The notes below the pieces were generated by a model that made no database searches, was not told where the DNA came from, and was given only the letters and a program-made list of their open reading frames with translations. Both the position numbers and the translations under genes were made by a program. DNA of 64,000 nucleotides from Eubacterium sp. GTDB taxonomy: Bacteria > Bacillota > Clostridia > Lachnospirales > Lachnospiraceae. The DNA is taken from NCBI GenBank assembly GCA_017433295.1, contig JAFRHL010000034.1:62001-126000 (forward strand). The letters are read 5' to 3'. Below, one piece after another: positions 18,601 to 27,689 of the stretch. The first letter of the stretch is position 1. Every line of letters starts with the position of its first letter.

Positions 18601-18857
18601 AGAAAAAGATACAAAGTTCCGGAGATTCTCAGAACCGGGATGAATACTTTGAGGCAGCTGCCCGTTTTATTATGGAGAAGGATAAGGCCACCATCGGCAT
18701 GCTTCAGCGCATGTTCAAGATTGGTTTTAACAGGGCTGCCAGGATCATGGACCAGCTGGCGGATGCCGGGATCGTCGGTCCGGAGGAGGGAACCAAACCC
18801 AGGCAGATCCTAATGAGCCCGGAACAGCTGGACCAGTATCTTGAAGAATATCTGTAA
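15666..18857 (+). CDS. ftsK: DNA translocase FtsK/SpoIIIE
   Basis: 1063 aa from ATG 15666 (AAAGGGTG upstream; an earlier ATG at 15639 is possible). N-terminal membrane segments lie roughly at residues 55-210, followed by a long charged, Glu/Asp- and Lys-rich linker to about residue 560, the RecA-like motor with Walker A GATGSGKS (732-739) and Walker [14 protein letters not shown], and a C-terminal winged-helix gamma domain ([23 protein letters not shown]) that reads chromosome orientation sequences. It pumps chromosomal DNA through the division or sporulation septum. The linker is long for SpoIIIE. A strong terminator follows. Confidence 0.95.
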   Translation: MASRNLKSKPSAVSGSNGGGRRKKAAPVRAGADRSSRSAAKRSLPAGKETAREEGIPMANEIELILSIGIMLILMLSNFGLCGYVGKALSSFFFGVFGCVQYVMPVAFCIGVFILIANDYSLLSMKKCSAGFVTLMMISAFAQVIYQGDPVKSSELFSQAIEDHHAGGILGGGFGMVLKNGFGTAGALIIILCIMMLSLIMLTQRSFVGFFQNNVNRGSRFIDKVRENRQITRERRREEKAKRLAEEEASDEGEEKKSRMSSFLKMKNGRKAEDSPDDNDRIRKVEEKLKVIQESRSKKQKKSAEAAKERLKREPSIHRSVPVFTSSEEVRKKDSVTELHPRVYPFTAEDGKTKPFDGELDFSAFSFSSGKSPEEFREEVSRNSEELRVFLDSLEEYVPSNRAKAGTRLSELTADAAHPAGEAEEYRPVPDAEGSVKFEADIEEIHSDLTADSNETKINIHFAPDSDEAENAADYDSDVAENKVDSDNGDPVKKDQTLDLPEEEMGSLHEEEMDSFHIVDVPDQEDDLPEGTDNIKAADPKGLPEEIRPAVRASESININRAAPPKPVPDRKPAGKKDYIFPPMNLLTTENVTFSSAYDQELKDTALKLQTTLESFGVKVTITDISCGPAVTRYEMFPEQGTKVSKIVSLTDDIKLNLAAADIRIEAPIPGKAAVGIEVPNKETMKVHLRELIDNRLFRNFKSKLAFAVGKDIGGKIVVADLAKMPHLLIAGATGSGKSVCINTLIMSLLYKATPDEVKLIMIDPKMVELNVYNGIPHLLIPVVTDPKKASGALNWAVAEMTDRYKKFAETNVRNLEGYNKKVDSLIASGEVDPEKLQRMPQIVIIIDELADLMMVAPGEVEDAIVRLSQLARAAGIHLVIATQRPSVNVITGLIKANVPSRIAFSVSSGVDSRTIIDMNGAEKLLGKGDMLFYPAGYQKPVRVQGALVDDSEVAEVVDFIKSNEDIAVYDDNVTSTIEKKIQSSGDSQNRDEYFEAAARFIMEKDKATIGMLQRMFKIGFNRAARIMDQLADAGIVGPEEGTKPRQILMSPEQLDQYLEEYL

Positions 18858-18902
18858 ATCGTAAGGTAAGGGTACTTTACTAAAGAAATAAAGTGTTGTA
18901 TG

Positions 18903-18943
18903 ATAAAGCCGTATATTTTCTGTAAATTATACGGCTTTATTAT
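18903..18943 (+). terminator. Terminator downstream of ftsK
   Basis: ATAAAGCCGTATA (18903-18915) pairs perfectly over 13 bp with TATACGGCTTTAT (18928-18940), then TATTATT. The folD start follows 25 nt later. Confidence 0.8.
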
Positions 18944-18965
18944 TATCGGGAGCGTGTAAGATATT

Positions 18966-19820
18966 ATGGCTTTAATTATTGACGGCAAGAAAATTTCTTC
19001 TGATATTAAGGAAGAAGTGAAGACCAAGGTGGCTGCCCTGAAGAGTAAGGGGATCCGGCCCTGCCTGGCGGTCATCCAGGTGGGTAAGGATCCGGCATCC
19101 ACGGTATATGTGGGTAATAAGAAGAAGGCATGTGCCTATACAGGGATTGAGTCCAGGGCTTACGAACTTCCTGAGGAGACAACCCAGGAGCAGCTGCTGG
19201 AACTGATCCGCCGGCTGAATGAAGACGATACGGTCCATGGCATTCTTGTGCAGCTGCCGGTGCCTGACCATATGGATGAGAAGGAGATCATCCGGACCAT
19301 ATCACCGGCCAAGGATGTGGATGGTTTCCATCCCCAGAGCGTGGGTGCCCTGTCCATCGGGGAACCGGGCTTTGTTTCCTGTACTCCTGCCGGTATCATC
19401 CAGCTTCTAAAGCGGTCAGGGATTGAGATTGACGGAAAGAACTGTGTGGTGGTGGGAAGGAGCAACATTGTGGGAAAGCCCATGGCCATGCTCCTGCTCA
19501 GGGAGAACGGGACTGTGACAGTCTGTCATTCCCATACCAGGAACCTCAGGGAAATCTGCAGCAGGGCGGATATCCTGGTGGCTGCCATAGGGAAGCCAAA
19601 GTTCTTTGATGCTTCCTATGTGAAGGACCAGGCCGTGGTCATCGATGTGGGCATTCACAGGGGTGCTGACAATAAGCTCTGCGGTGATGTGGACTACGAG
19701 GCTGTGGCAGATAAAGCTGGTGCCATCACTCCGGTGCCGGGCGGGGTAGGCCCCATGACCATTGCCATGCTGATGAGCAATTGCGCAGAATCTGCAGTCA
19801 GGATGTGCGGCCATGAATAA
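18966..19820 (+). CDS. folD: Methylenetetrahydrofolate dehydrogenase/cyclohydrolase FolD
   Basis: 284 aa, the standard length. The signatures YVGNKKKACAYTGI with catalytic Lys, QLPVPDH, PAKDVDGFHP, GRSNIVGKPMAMLLL and PVPGGVGPMTIAMLM are all present. It interconverts 5,10-methylene-THF and 10-formyl-THF with NADP in the cytoplasm and supplies one-carbon units; glyA in this window feeds the same pool. Its last codons overlap the rimO start by 8 nt, so folD-rimO-pgsA-pncC form one tight operon. Confidence 0.97.
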   Translation: MALIIDGKKISSDIKEEVKTKVAALKSKGIRPCLAVIQVGKDPASTVYVGNKKKACAYTGIESRAYELPEETTQEQLLELIRRLNEDDTVHGILVQLPVPDHMDEKEIIRTISPAKDVDGFHPQSVGALSIGEPGFVSCTPAGIIQLLKRSGIEIDGKNCVVVGRSNIVGKPMAMLLLRENGTVTVCHSHTRNLREICSRADILVAAIGKPKFFDASYVKDQAVVIDVGIHRGADNKLCGDVDYEAVADKAGAITPVPGGVGPMTIAMLMSNCAESAVRMCGHE

Positions 19821-21276
19821 TAATACAGCAGCAGGCCGTCAGGGCTTTCAGATCCTCTTTATCTCGCTGGGCTGTGATAAGAACCTGGTGGACAGTGAGA
19901 AAATGCTGGGCCTTCTTCAGGAAGCAGGCTACATTATGGTGGATGATGAGGCGGAGGCCGATGCCATCGTGATAAATACCTGCTGCTTTATCCACGATGC
20001 AAAGGAAGAGAGCATTGAGACCATCATCGAGATGGCAGAATGGAAGAAAAAGGGCAGATTAAAGGCCCTGGTTGCCGCAGGCTGCCTTGCCCAGCGCTAT
20101 CACCAGGAGATCAGGGAGGAAATCCCGGAACTTGATGCTGTGATAGGAACCGCCGGTTATACGGAGATCGTAAAGATTCTTGACAGCCTTCTTAAAAGGC
20201 CGGAAGGAACAGGGACCGGAGAGTCTTCCATCAGGGAGAGGACATCGGAAGACAGGGTTGGAACTGCAGACTCAGAAGGAGAGGCTTTGATTACCTGCTG
20301 TCCTTCCATAGACCTGCTGCCGGCTTCCCTCAGTGACAAGCGTGTGGTCACCACCGGAGGATATACAGCTTATCTTAAGATCGCGGAGGGCTGTAATAAG
20401 TTCTGTACCTATTGTATCATACCCTATGTCCGGGGCCGGTACAGAAGCTTTCCCATGGAAGATCTTCTGGATGAGGCGGAAAGACTGGCGGCGGATGGTG
20501 TAAAGGAGCTTATTCTGGTGGCTCAGGAAACTACGGTTTACGGGGTGGACTGCTATGGAAAAAAGATGCTGCCGGAGCTTTTAAGGAGACTCTGCAGGAT
20601 TGATGGTCTTGAATGGATCAGGATCCTTTACTGTTACCCGGAAGAGATCACCGATGAACTGATCGAGGTGATCCGGCAGGAACCCAAAATATGTCATTAT
20701 CTTGACGTCCCCATCCAGCACAGTGAAGACCGGGTGCTTAAGGCCATGGGGAGGAAGACCAGCCGCCGGGAGATTACCGCCCTGGTGGAGAAGCTCCGGG
20801 AGCGTATCCCGGATATAGTTTTAAGGACAACCCTGATCACCGGTTTCCCCGGAGAGACGGAGGAAGAAGCAGAAGCCCTTTGTGACTTTGCAGAGTCTCT
20901 CAAATTTGAACGTCTGGGTGTATTTACATTTTCTTCTGAAGAGGGAACGAAGGCTGCCCTTATGGAGGGGCAGATTCCCGAAAAGATAAAGGAGGAGCGA
21001 AGAGACAGGATTATGGCACTTCAGCAGGAGATATCCTCTGACAGGACCGCAGAGAGGATCGGTTCGGTCATGGAGGTCCTGATCGAGGGATATCTTTATG
21101 AAGATGACATATATATAGGGAGGACCTATATGGACGCCCCTAAAGTAGACGGTAATGTATTTGTCAACGCGCAGGAGGAACTGGTCTCCGGAGATATTGT
21201 CCCCGTGCTTATCACCGGTTCCGGCGAATATGATTTGATGGGAGATGTTATTTATGAAGATGAATTTGCCGAATAA
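19813..21276 (+). CDS. rimO: Ribosomal protein S12 methylthiotransferase RimO
   Basis: 487 aa, some 40-50 longer than typical. N-terminal UPF0004 domain with its Fe-S cysteines (LGCDKN, NTCCFI, AAGCLAQRY), radical-SAM motif CNKFCTYC, and a C-terminal TRAM domain. It adds a methylthio group to an aspartate of ribosomal protein S12. The extra length is mainly a hydrophilic insertion of about 50 residues (rich in Thr, Gly, Ser, Glu) between the UPF0004 and radical-SAM domains near residues 130-180. It overlaps folD upstream and pgsA downstream. Confidence 0.95.
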   Translation: MNNNTAAGRQGFQILFISLGCDKNLVDSEKMLGLLQEAGYIMVDDEAEADAIVINTCCFIHDAKEESIETIIEMAEWKKKGRLKALVAAGCLAQRYHQEIREEIPELDAVIGTAGYTEIVKILDSLLKRPEGTGTGESSIRERTSEDRVGTADSEGEALITCCPSIDLLPASLSDKRVVTTGGYTAYLKIAEGCNKFCTYCIIPYVRGRYRSFPMEDLLDEAERLAADGVKELILVAQETTVYGVDCYGKKMLPELLRRLCRIDGLEWIRILYCYPEEITDELIEVIRQEPKICHYLDVPIQHSEDRVLKAMGRKTSRREITALVEKLRERIPDIVLRTTLITGFPGETEEEAEALCDFAESLKFERLGVFTFSSEEGTKAALMEGQIPEKIKEERRDRIMALQQEISSDRTAERIGSVMEVLIEGYLYEDDIYIGRTYMDAPKVDGNVFVNAQEELVSGDIVPVLITGSGEYDLMGDVIYEDEFAE

Positions 21277-21820
21277 GCTGACCATAGTCAGAGTAGTCCT
21301 GATACCGTTTTTCGTATTCTTTCTTCTGGTACCGGATGCCATGATTCCTCATGACATATCCAAATGGATTGCACTGGTACTGTTCTGTATTGCCAGTCTG
21401 ACAGACATGGCTGACGGTAAGATTGCCAGAAAGTACGACCTGGTTACCAATTTTGGAAAGTTTATGGATCCCCTCGCAGACAAGATGCTGGTATCTTCGG
21501 CATTTATCTGTCTGGTGGTCACCAGGCAGGACGCCCTCCAGGCATGGATCGTCATCGTGATCATCGCCAGGGAGTTTATCATCAGTGGCTTCCGGCTGAT
21601 CGCCAGTGATAACGGAGTGGTTATTGCCGCCAGCTACTGGGGAAAGTTCAAAACCACTTTCCAGATGTTCGCGATCATAGCCCTGATCGCCGATTTTGGT
21701 ACAAAGCCTGCGCATATTGTAGAGCTCCTTCTGGTTTATATCGCGTTGATACTGACGCTTGTTTCTTTAATTGATTATATCGTAAAGAATATTAATATTC
21801 TTAAAGAAGGGGAGGCATAG
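21254..21820 (+). CDS. pgsA: CDP-diacylglycerol-glycerol-3-phosphate 3-phosphatidyltransferase
   Basis: 188 aa from ATG 21254, which has GGGAG nine bases upstream; the earlier in-frame ATG 21245 lies too close to that site. The CDP-alcohol phosphatidyltransferase signature is complete: LTDMADGKIAR, then G and DPLAD. Several membrane helices. It makes phosphatidylglycerophosphate, the first committed step to phosphatidylglycerol, in the cytoplasmic membrane. It overlaps the end of rimO and precedes pncC by 5 nt. Confidence 0.95.
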   Translation: MKMNLPNKLTIVRVVLIPFFVFFLLVPDAMIPHDISKWIALVLFCIASLTDMADGKIARKYDLVTNFGKFMDPLADKMLVSSAFICLVVTRQDALQAWIVIVIIAREFIISGFRLIASDNGVVIAASYWGKFKTTFQMFAIIALIADFGTKPAHIVELLLVYIALILTLVSLIDYIVKNINILKEGEA

Positions 21821-21825
21821 ATCAT

Positions 21826-22341
21826 ATGAGTTCCGGGAAAAGAATTGTGGAGATACCGATTGAGAAGAAGATAGAGCGCATTCTGGCAGGCCGGAATATG
21901 ACAGTGACGACAGCAGAATCCTGCACAGGCGGGCTGATCGCAGCCACACTGGTCAACGCAGATGGTATCTCCAATGTATTTAAAGAAGGGTATATTACTT
22001 ATTCTGATGAAGCAAAGCATAAGCTTCTGGGAGTGAAGGAGGAGACCCTTAAGGAATACGGCGCCGTTTCCAGGGAAACGGCACAGCAGATGGCAGAAGG
22101 AGCCGCCAGGGCTGCCGGCGCGGACGCGGCCATAGCCGTTACCGGTATAGCCGGACCGGGAGGCGGGACACCGGAAAAGCCGGTGGGACTGGTTTATATA
22201 GGCTGTACCTTTTTGGGGAAGACTATCGTCAAACGATGTTTCTTCAGCGGAGACCGCAACAGCATCCGCTTAAACACCATGAGGGAAGCCCTCCAGATCC
22301 TTTACTGCCGCATCCTGGGGGAAAGAAGCCAGGAGGAATGA
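21826..22341 (+). CDS. pncC: Nicotinamide-nucleotide amidase (CinA C-terminal domain)
   Basis: 171 aa, a stand-alone CinA C-terminal domain. The motif TTAESCTGGLIAATLV with nucleophile Ser32 and the glycine-rich GIAGPGGGTPEKPVGLVYIG are diagnostic. It deamidates nicotinamide mononucleotide in NAD recycling. The N-terminal pyrophosphatase domain of full CinA is absent, and so is the recA gene that often follows. Last gene of the folD operon; a strong terminator lies 50 nt downstream. Confidence 0.93.
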   Translation: MSSGKRIVEIPIEKKIERILAGRNMTVTTAESCTGGLIAATLVNADGISNVFKEGYITYSDEAKHKLLGVKEETLKEYGAVSRETAQQMAEGAARAAGADAAIAVTGIAGPGGGTPEKPVGLVYIGCTFLGKTIVKRCFFSGDRNSIRLNTMREALQILYCRILGERSQEE

Positions 22342-22393
22342 AACAAGAAATAATTTGTTTGAGTATGGGGTTGCCTTGCCAAACAGCCCCCTG

Positions 22394-22441
22394 AACGTCA
22401 GGATTTCATGTAAATTTAACATGGAATCCTGACGTTTTTTT
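22394..22441 (+). terminator. Terminator after pncC with CATGT/ACATG core
   Basis: AACGTCAGGATTTCATGT pairs with ACATGGAATCCTGACGTT around a short A/T loop, then seven T. The inner arm and an upstream AAACAGCCC resemble the hairpin at 26129-26170. The following 120 nt to the gntR promoter hold nothing I recognise. Confidence 0.9.
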
Positions 22442-22557
22442 CAGTCAGCAGGCAGTATTAGCCGCCTGCCTTTGCGCAACTTAAGCGCCTCGTCCCGCCA
22501 CCCGATGCTGACTTACTTGTTCGGAAAGACCACATTATTTGCATTTCCAGATAACCC

Positions 22558-22601
22558 TTGAAAAAATCTGTTCTTTCTGGTATAGTAATTCTATAACAGA
22601 T
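22558..22601 (+). promoter_or_regulatory. gntR promoter with flanking inverted repeat
   Basis: TTGAAA (22558-22563), 17-nt spacer, TATAGT (22581-22586). ATCTGTT (22566-22572) and AACAGAT (22595-22601) form a 7-bp inverted repeat around the -10 box, a plausible operator for the GntR protein encoded just downstream. Confidence 0.6.
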
Positions 22602-22621
22602 GGATAAAGGCAGGTGGGACT

Positions 22622-22999
22622 ATGTTGATAGAGATCGATTTTAACAGTCCGGAAGCGATATACATTCAGTTGAGAAACCAGATCGTCATGGCTATAGCCC
22701 AGGACAGACTCCACGACGGGGACTCCCTCCCCTCTGTGAGGACCCTGGCAGGGATGATCGGAGTGAATATGCATACGGTGAATAAAGCCTACGCCATGCT
22801 GCGGGAGGAAGGCTACCTGAAGCTTGACAGACGGAAGGGAGCCATTGTCTCCGTTGAGGTGAACAGCAAGGAGAGGGAGCTTACCAAGATTAATGATTAT
22901 ATGCAGATGATCGTTGCCCAGGCGATCTGCAAGGAGATCACCCGGGAGGAGATGAACCGGATGGTGGATGAGATGTATGATGCTTTTCGTATTATATGA
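22622..22999 (+). CDS. GntR-family regulator, YtrA type
   Basis: 125 aa: a winged helix-turn-helix (DSLPSVRTLAGMIGVNMHTVNKAYAMLREEGYL, residues about 35-67) with only a short C-terminal helical tail of roughly 50 residues, the layout of the YtrA subfamily. Such small GntR proteins usually control a neighbouring ABC transporter; here the next gene, 42 nt downstream, is clpC instead, which may mean the pair is co-transcribed and the stress ATPase is under this repressor. The effector is unknown. Confidence 0.9.
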   Translation: MLIEIDFNSPEAIYIQLRNQIVMAIAQDRLHDGDSLPSVRTLAGMIGVNMHTVNKAYAMLREEGYLKLDRRKGAIVSVEVNSKERELTKINDYMQMIVAQAICKEITREEMNRMVDEMYDAFRII

Positions 23000-23041
23000 C
23001 GGATTGGGGAAATGAATTTTTGACAGATTGGAGAATGAAGA

Positions 23042-25483
23042 ATGCAGAGAGACTATAATATATATGCCCTGGAGGCCCTTGGCCGAGCCAGGGAGGACGC
23101 GGCCTCCTGTCACCAGAAGTATATCGGGACAGAGCATATCCTTCTGGGCTTATTAGCCCAGGAGCAGTCCCTGGCCGGCAGGGTGCTTATTGAGAACGGA
23201 CTGACCTACCAGTCATTTCTTGATGCGGTGCTGGGCCAGTCGGCGGCTCTTGGGGATATGGAGAAGATTTCCTTTAAAGGTTACAGCCCCAAGGCCGAGA
23301 AGGTTCTTGAGGGCAGTGAACTGGAGGCCGAGCGTTTTGAAGCTGAGAAGATCGGGACAGAGCACATACTGCTTTCTCTCCTGAAGGAGAGGGACTGCAT
23401 AGCGGCCCGGCTTCTGAAAGGGCTGAATATTAATATTAAGAAGGTATATGTGGATATCCTGGTAACCCTGGGTATGGATCCTGGATCTGCCAGGAGGGAA
23501 TACCAGATGGTGACCGGATCCGGGCAGGCCGCAAACCAGGCCATGATGACAGATGTTTATTGTGAGGATCTCACAGAAAGGGCCCGGGAGGGAAGACTGG
23601 ATCCCATTGTGGGAAGAAAAGAAGAGATGACCAGGGTGATCCAGATCATGAGCCGCAGGACCAAGAACAGCCCTGTCCTTGTGGGAGAGCCCGGTGTCGG
23701 TAAAACGGCCATCGTTGAGGGTCTTGCCCAGTGGATCGTAAGAGGTGAGGTGCCCCAGATCCTTTCCGACAAGAAGATCATGATGCTGGATCTGCCGGGA
23801 CTGGTGGCCGGGTCCAAGTACCGGGGAGAGTTTGAGGAGAGGATCAAGAGGCTGCTGGAAGAAGTCATGATACGGGGAAATATCGTCCTTTTCGTGGATG
23901 AGATACATACCATGATCGGCGCCGGGGGAGCGGAAGGCTCCATTGATGCTTCCAATATTATCAAGCCTTTCCTGGCAAGGGGGGAGATCCAGCTGATCGG
24001 CGCCACCACCAGGGAAGAATACCGTAAATATATCGAGAAGGACGCAGCCTTTGAACGCCGTTTCCAGCCGGTGGCGGTGGAAGAGCCCTCCACAGAAGAG
24101 ACGGTGGAGATTCTTAAGGGCTTAAAAGCGCCCTTTGAAGAACATCATCAGGTCCGCTACAGTAAAGGAGCTCTGGAGGCTGCCGTCAGATTATCCAGGA
24201 GGTATATCAGCGACCGCTTTCTTCCCGACAAGGCCATCGATGTTATGGATGAGGCTGCCTCCAAGAAAAGGGTGCACATTTATACCATGCCTGCGGAGAT
24301 CAGGGAGATCGAGGAGGATATCCGAAAGTTCAGCCGCCGCAGGGAGGAGGCCCTTGTTGAGGGCAATATCCGCAAGGCCAGGCTGAATAATACAAAACAG
24401 CAGAAAGCCGTGGCAAAGAGGGATGAGCTTCTTGCCGCCTGGGAGGCGGGAAAGCAGGAGAAGCAGATGACCGTGACCGAGAATGATGTGGCCCAGGTGG
24501 TATCTGCCTGGACAAAGATCCCCGTGGCCCGGATCGGTCAGACAGAGTCCCAGAGGCTTCTTCATCTGGAGGACACCCTGAAGAAAAGAGTGATCGGTCA
24601 GGATGAAGCAGTTTCGGCAGTGGCCAAAGCCATCAAGAGGGGACGGGTCGGCATGAAGGATCCGAAACGTCCCGTGGGCTCTTTCATGTTCTTAGGACCC
24701 ACCGGCGTGGGAAAAACAGAGCTTTCCAAGGCTCTGGCAGAGGCCCTGTTCGGGGACGAGAGTGCCCTGATCCGTGTGGATATGTCCGAATATATGGAGA
24801 AGCACAGTGTTTCGAAGATGATCGGATCCCCGCCCGGTTACGTGGGATATGATGATGGAGGCCAGTTAAGCGAGCAGGTAAGGCGTCATCCTTATTCTGT
24901 GCTGCTTTTTGATGAGATCGAGAAAGCCCACCCGGATGTGTTCAATATCCTCCTTCAGGTTCTGGATGACGGGCAGATCACCGACTCCAACGGACGGAAG
25001 GTGGACTTTAAGAACACGGTCATCATTATGACCTCTAATGCCGGGGCAGCCCGCATCATGGCGCCCAAAAACCTGGGCTTTTCAGCGGCTGCAACTGCCG
25101 TCCAGGATCATGAACGGATGCAGTCCCGGGTAATGGAAGAAGTAAAGAAGCTGTTTAAACCGGAATTTCTCAACCGGATCGACGGAGTTCTGGTTTTCCA
25201 TACTCTGGAAAAACCTGAGCAGAAGGAGATCGTTCGTCTGCTACTTAAGGAAATGACTGACCGCATCAGTGAGAATCCGGGCTTTAGGCTGACTGTTTCC
25301 GAAGAAGTTGTGGATTACATCCTGGAGAAGGGCTACCAGCCCCAGTACGGAGCAAGGCCGCTTCGGAGGACCATCCAGAACGAGCTGGAGGATTTCCTGG
25401 CGGATGAGTACCTGAATGGAAGGATAAAAAATGGTTCCACATATAGACTTGTTATGAAAGAAGGAGCCGTTTCGCTGGAATAA
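23042..25483 (+). CDS. clpC: ATP-dependent Clp protease ATPase subunit ClpC
   Basis: 813 aa. Two N-terminal Clp_N repeats ([22 protein letters not shown]), AAA+ domain 1 with Walker A GEPGVGKT (215-222), a middle coiled region ([21 protein letters not shown]), AAA+ domain 2 with Walker A GPTGVGKT (552-559), and the C-terminal D2-small domain. It unfolds proteins for ClpP. In many Firmicutes clpC sits in ctsR-mcsA-mcsB-clpC; none of these three is here, and a GntR gene precedes it instead, so its control probably differs. Confidence 0.95.
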   Translation: MQRDYNIYALEALGRAREDAASCHQKYIGTEHILLGLLAQEQSLAGRVLIENGLTYQSFLDAVLGQSAALGDMEKISFKGYSPKAEKVLEGSELEAERFEAEKIGTEHILLSLLKERDCIAARLLKGLNINIKKVYVDILVTLGMDPGSARREYQMVTGSGQAANQAMMTDVYCEDLTERAREGRLDPIVGRKEEMTRVIQIMSRRTKNSPVLVGEPGVGKTAIVEGLAQWIVRGEVPQILSDKKIMMLDLPGLVAGSKYRGEFEERIKRLLEEVMIRGNIVLFVDEIHTMIGAGGAEGSIDASNIIKPFLARGEIQLIGATTREEYRKYIEKDAAFERRFQPVAVEEPSTEETVEILKGLKAPFEEHHQVRYSKGALEAAVRLSRRYISDRFLPDKAIDVMDEAASKKRVHIYTMPAEIREIEEDIRKFSRRREEALVEGNIRKARLNNTKQQKAVAKRDELLAAWEAGKQEKQMTVTENDVAQVVSAWTKIPVARIGQTESQRLLHLEDTLKKRVIGQDEAVSAVAKAIKRGRVGMKDPKRPVGSFMFLGPTGVGKTELSKALAEALFGDESALIRVDMSEYMEKHSVSKMIGSPPGYVGYDDGGQLSEQVRRHPYSVLLFDEIEKAHPDVFNILLQVLDDGQITDSNGRKVDFKNTVIIMTSNAGAARIMAPKNLGFSAAATAVQDHERMQSRVMEEVKKLFKPEFLNRIDGVLVFHTLEKPEQKEIVRLLLKEMTDRISENPGFRLTVSEEVVDYILEKGYQPQYGARPLRRTIQNELEDFLADEYLNGRIKNGSTYRLVMKEGAVSLE

Positions 25484-25549
25484 TATCATGATAGCAGGAT
25501 TGCGAAAGCTGCACTGCAGCGAAGCAATGGAAATATTTTCATCTTTTAG

Positions 25550-25578
25550 TGGAAAGTTTTTCGGGTTTCTAGTATAAT
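25550..25578 (+). promoter_or_regulatory. Promoter of the small conserved gene
   Basis: TGGAAA (25550-25555), 17-nt spacer, TATAAT (25573-25578). Predicted start near 25585 gives a leader of about 85 nt. Confidence 0.65.
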
Positions 25579-25668
25579 CATGATAAGGATCTGATATTGC
25601 ACTGATCCTAATCTTTAAGCCTGAGGGAGGATGAAGACATTTTCCCGAAAGACATGGGAGGACTAACA

Positions 25669-26085
25669 ATGGCTAGTATAAAAGAACTGTTAAGGACAGA
25701 GGAGAATGGCACTTTAAGCTTTGGAGACTATGATCTGGAAACTAAGACAAAGCTTTCTGATTATCTTTTTGAGGGGAATACATATAAGGTGAAGACCTTC
25801 AGGGAGATCACCCGTCTGGAGAAGAACGGAGGAGTGGCCTATGAGTCGGTTCCGGGTTCCGCAGTCCACGAGTATAAAGAGACAGACCGGGTCATAACTT
25901 TTAAAGTTGAGGCCCCTGATGATGTCCAGATCACGATAGAGGTTGACCCGGAGAAGGATTATAAGGTGCTTATAGACGATACCAATATCGGAAAGATCCG
26001 CTCCAGCTTAAGCGGCAAGATCAGTTTTTCCGTGGAGCTTAACCCCGGCGAGATCGCAAAGGTTCAGATTAATAAGCCGGCATAA
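25669..26085 (+). CDS. Conserved hypothetical protein, 138 aa
   Basis: Start ATG 25669 has GGGAGGA with ideal spacing; the upstream in-frame start at 25654 lies before that site and is rejected. Starts MASIKELLRTEENGTLSFGDY. No signal peptide or membrane segment. The sequence alternates short hydrophobic and charged stretches (TFKVEAPDDVQITIEVDPEKDYKVLID, KISFSVELNPGEIAKVQINK), suggesting an all-beta fold after a short helix. I do not recognise a family with known function. It has its own promoter and terminator, so it is a single-gene unit and probably well expressed. Confidence 0.85.
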   Translation: MASIKELLRTEENGTLSFGDYDLETKTKLSDYLFEGNTYKVKTFREITRLEKNGGVAYESVPGSAVHEYKETDRVITFKVEAPDDVQITIEVDPEKDYKVLIDDTNIGKIRSSLSGKISFSVELNPGEIAKVQINKPA

Positions 26086-26128
26086 ATGATACACATAAGG
26101 GGCTGATGGATTAAACAGCCCTTCCCGG

Positions 26129-26175
26129 ATCGCCGGGTTTTCATGTACGACTACATGGAATCCCGGCGATATTTT
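26129..26175 (+). terminator. Terminator-like hairpin before radA
   Basis: ATCGCCGGG (26129-26137) pairs with CCCGGCGAT (26162-26170), with inner arms CATGTA/TACATG, then ATTTT. The core TTTCATGTA...TACATGGAATCC and an upstream AAACAGCCC recur at the pncC terminator. Confidence 0.8.
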
Positions 26176-26228
26176 ACTTTATAGGAATTCTATGATGAGA
26201 GAACTGCAGAAATTGAGGGGAAAAATCA

Positions 26229-27593
26229 TTGGCAAAGAAAAAAACAGTATTTGTATGCAGAGAGTGCGGATATGAAACATCTAAATGGCTGGGCCAGTGT
26301 CCGGGCTGCCGCCAGTGGAACACTCTGGTGGAAGAGAAGGCGACTGCCGCCCCGGGAAGGGGGCGATCCATCAGTTCATTGCCCAGACAGAAGGTGACCA
26401 GCCTTTTTGACGTATCCATGAAAGCAGAGGACAGGATCAGTACCGGGATCCCCGAGATGGACCGGGTACTGGGAGGCGGAATTGTCCGGGGATCGCTGAC
26501 CCTGGTGGGAGGAGATCCCGGTATCGGCAAGTCTACCCTTCTTCTCCAGGTCTGCCGCAACCTGGCCAATGCCGGCAAAAAGGTGCTTTACATTTCAGGA
26601 GAGGAATCATTAAAACAGATCAGGCTCCGGGCAGACCGGCTGGGAGGCTTCGATAAGGAGGTACTGCTCCTGTGTGAAACGGATATTGAGATGGAAGCAG
26701 AAGCCATCAGGGATGCAGGGCCTGACATGGTGGTGATAGATTCGGTCCAGACCATGTCCAGCGGGGAGCTGAGCTCGGCGGCGGGAAGTGTGTCCCAGGT
26801 CAGGGAGGTCACTTCTGTACTGATGCAGATCGCAAAGATGGAAGGAATTGCCGTCTTTATCGTGGGACATGTGACGAAAGAGGGCGTGGTCGCGGGACCC
26901 AGGACCCTGGAGCATATGGTGGATACGGTCCTCTTTTTTGAAGGGGAAAAGAATGCCGTCTACCGGGTGCTCAGGGGAGTGAAAAACCGTTTTGGTTCCA
27001 CCAACGAGATGGGAGTCTTTGAGATGAAGGCCCAGGGGCTTACGGAGGTGACCAATCCTTCCCAGATCATGCTGGACGGAAGGCCGGTGGAGGCCCCCGG
27101 TTCTGTGGTGGTCTGCTCCATGGAGGGGACCAGGCCTCTGCTGATCGAGATTCAGGCCCTGGTTTCTCCCACCAGCTTTAACGTGCCCCGGCGGACCACG
27201 GTGGGGATCGATTTCAACCGGGTAAACCTGCTGTTGGCAGTGCTGGAGAAGAGAGCCGGCATGCAGCTTGGGGGATGTGATGCCTATGTAAACCTGGCGG
27301 GAGGCATGAAGCTTGCGGAGCCCGCCATGGACCTGGGCATTGTATGCGCAGTCATCTCCAGTTACCGCAACCTGCCGGTGCATTCCGGCACGGTAATATT
27401 CGGTGAGGTGGGGCTTGCCGGAGAGATCCGGGGAGTCAGCCATGTGGACCAGAGACTGTCAGAGGCAATAAAAATGGGCTTTACCAGGTGCATTATACCA
27501 AAGACCAACGAGGAAGGTATTTCCCGGAAAATCAGGGAAAAAACAGAAATCTGCGGCGTGGCAAATATCCGGGAACTGATGAATTATATTTAA
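26229..27593 (+). CDS. radA: DNA repair protein RadA
   Basis: 454 aa from a TTG start with GAGGGG upstream; the protein then begins MAKKKTVFVCRECGYE as expected. C4 zinc finger with Cys10, 13, 24 and 27; RecA-like ATPase with Walker A GGDPGIGKST near residue 95; the RadA-specific KNRFG motif (252-256); and a C-terminal Lon-like domain. It drives branch migration in recombinational repair. Length and motif order are standard. The only notable points are the TTG start and the absence of disA, its frequent neighbour. Confidence 0.96.
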   Translation: MAKKKTVFVCRECGYETSKWLGQCPGCRQWNTLVEEKATAAPGRGRSISSLPRQKVTSLFDVSMKAEDRISTGIPEMDRVLGGGIVRGSLTLVGGDPGIGKSTLLLQVCRNLANAGKKVLYISGEESLKQIRLRADRLGGFDKEVLLLCETDIEMEAEAIRDAGPDMVVIDSVQTMSSGELSSAAGSVSQVREVTSVLMQIAKMEGIAVFIVGHVTKEGVVAGPRTLEHMVDTVLFFEGEKNAVYRVLRGVKNRFGSTNEMGVFEMKAQGLTEVTNPSQIMLDGRPVEAPGSVVVCSMEGTRPLLIEIQALVSPTSFNVPRRTTVGIDFNRVNLLLAVLEKRAGMQLGGCDAYVNLAGGMKLAEPAMDLGIVCAVISSYRNLPVHSGTVIFGEVGLAGEIRGVSHVDQRLSEAIKMGFTRCIIPKTNEEGISRKIREKTEICGVANIRELMNYI

Positions 27594-27600
27594 GTCGTTC

Positions 27601-27629
27601 TTGCATCTATTATTTTCGTATGGTATACT
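27601..27629 (+). promoter_or_regulatory. Promoter of glyA
   Basis: TTGCAT (27601-27606), 17-nt spacer, TATACT (27624-27629); predicted start near 27636, leader about 54 nt. Confidence 0.75.
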
Positions 27630-27689
27630 ATCTGCCGAATCTGCAAAAATATAATTAATAATACATGCGAATGAACTGGAGGATAAAGA

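Noticed and set aside
27594-27689. Glycine riboswitch before glyA
   Set aside because: The 96-nt region holds a promoter and a short leader only; there is no room for, or trace of, the aptamer.
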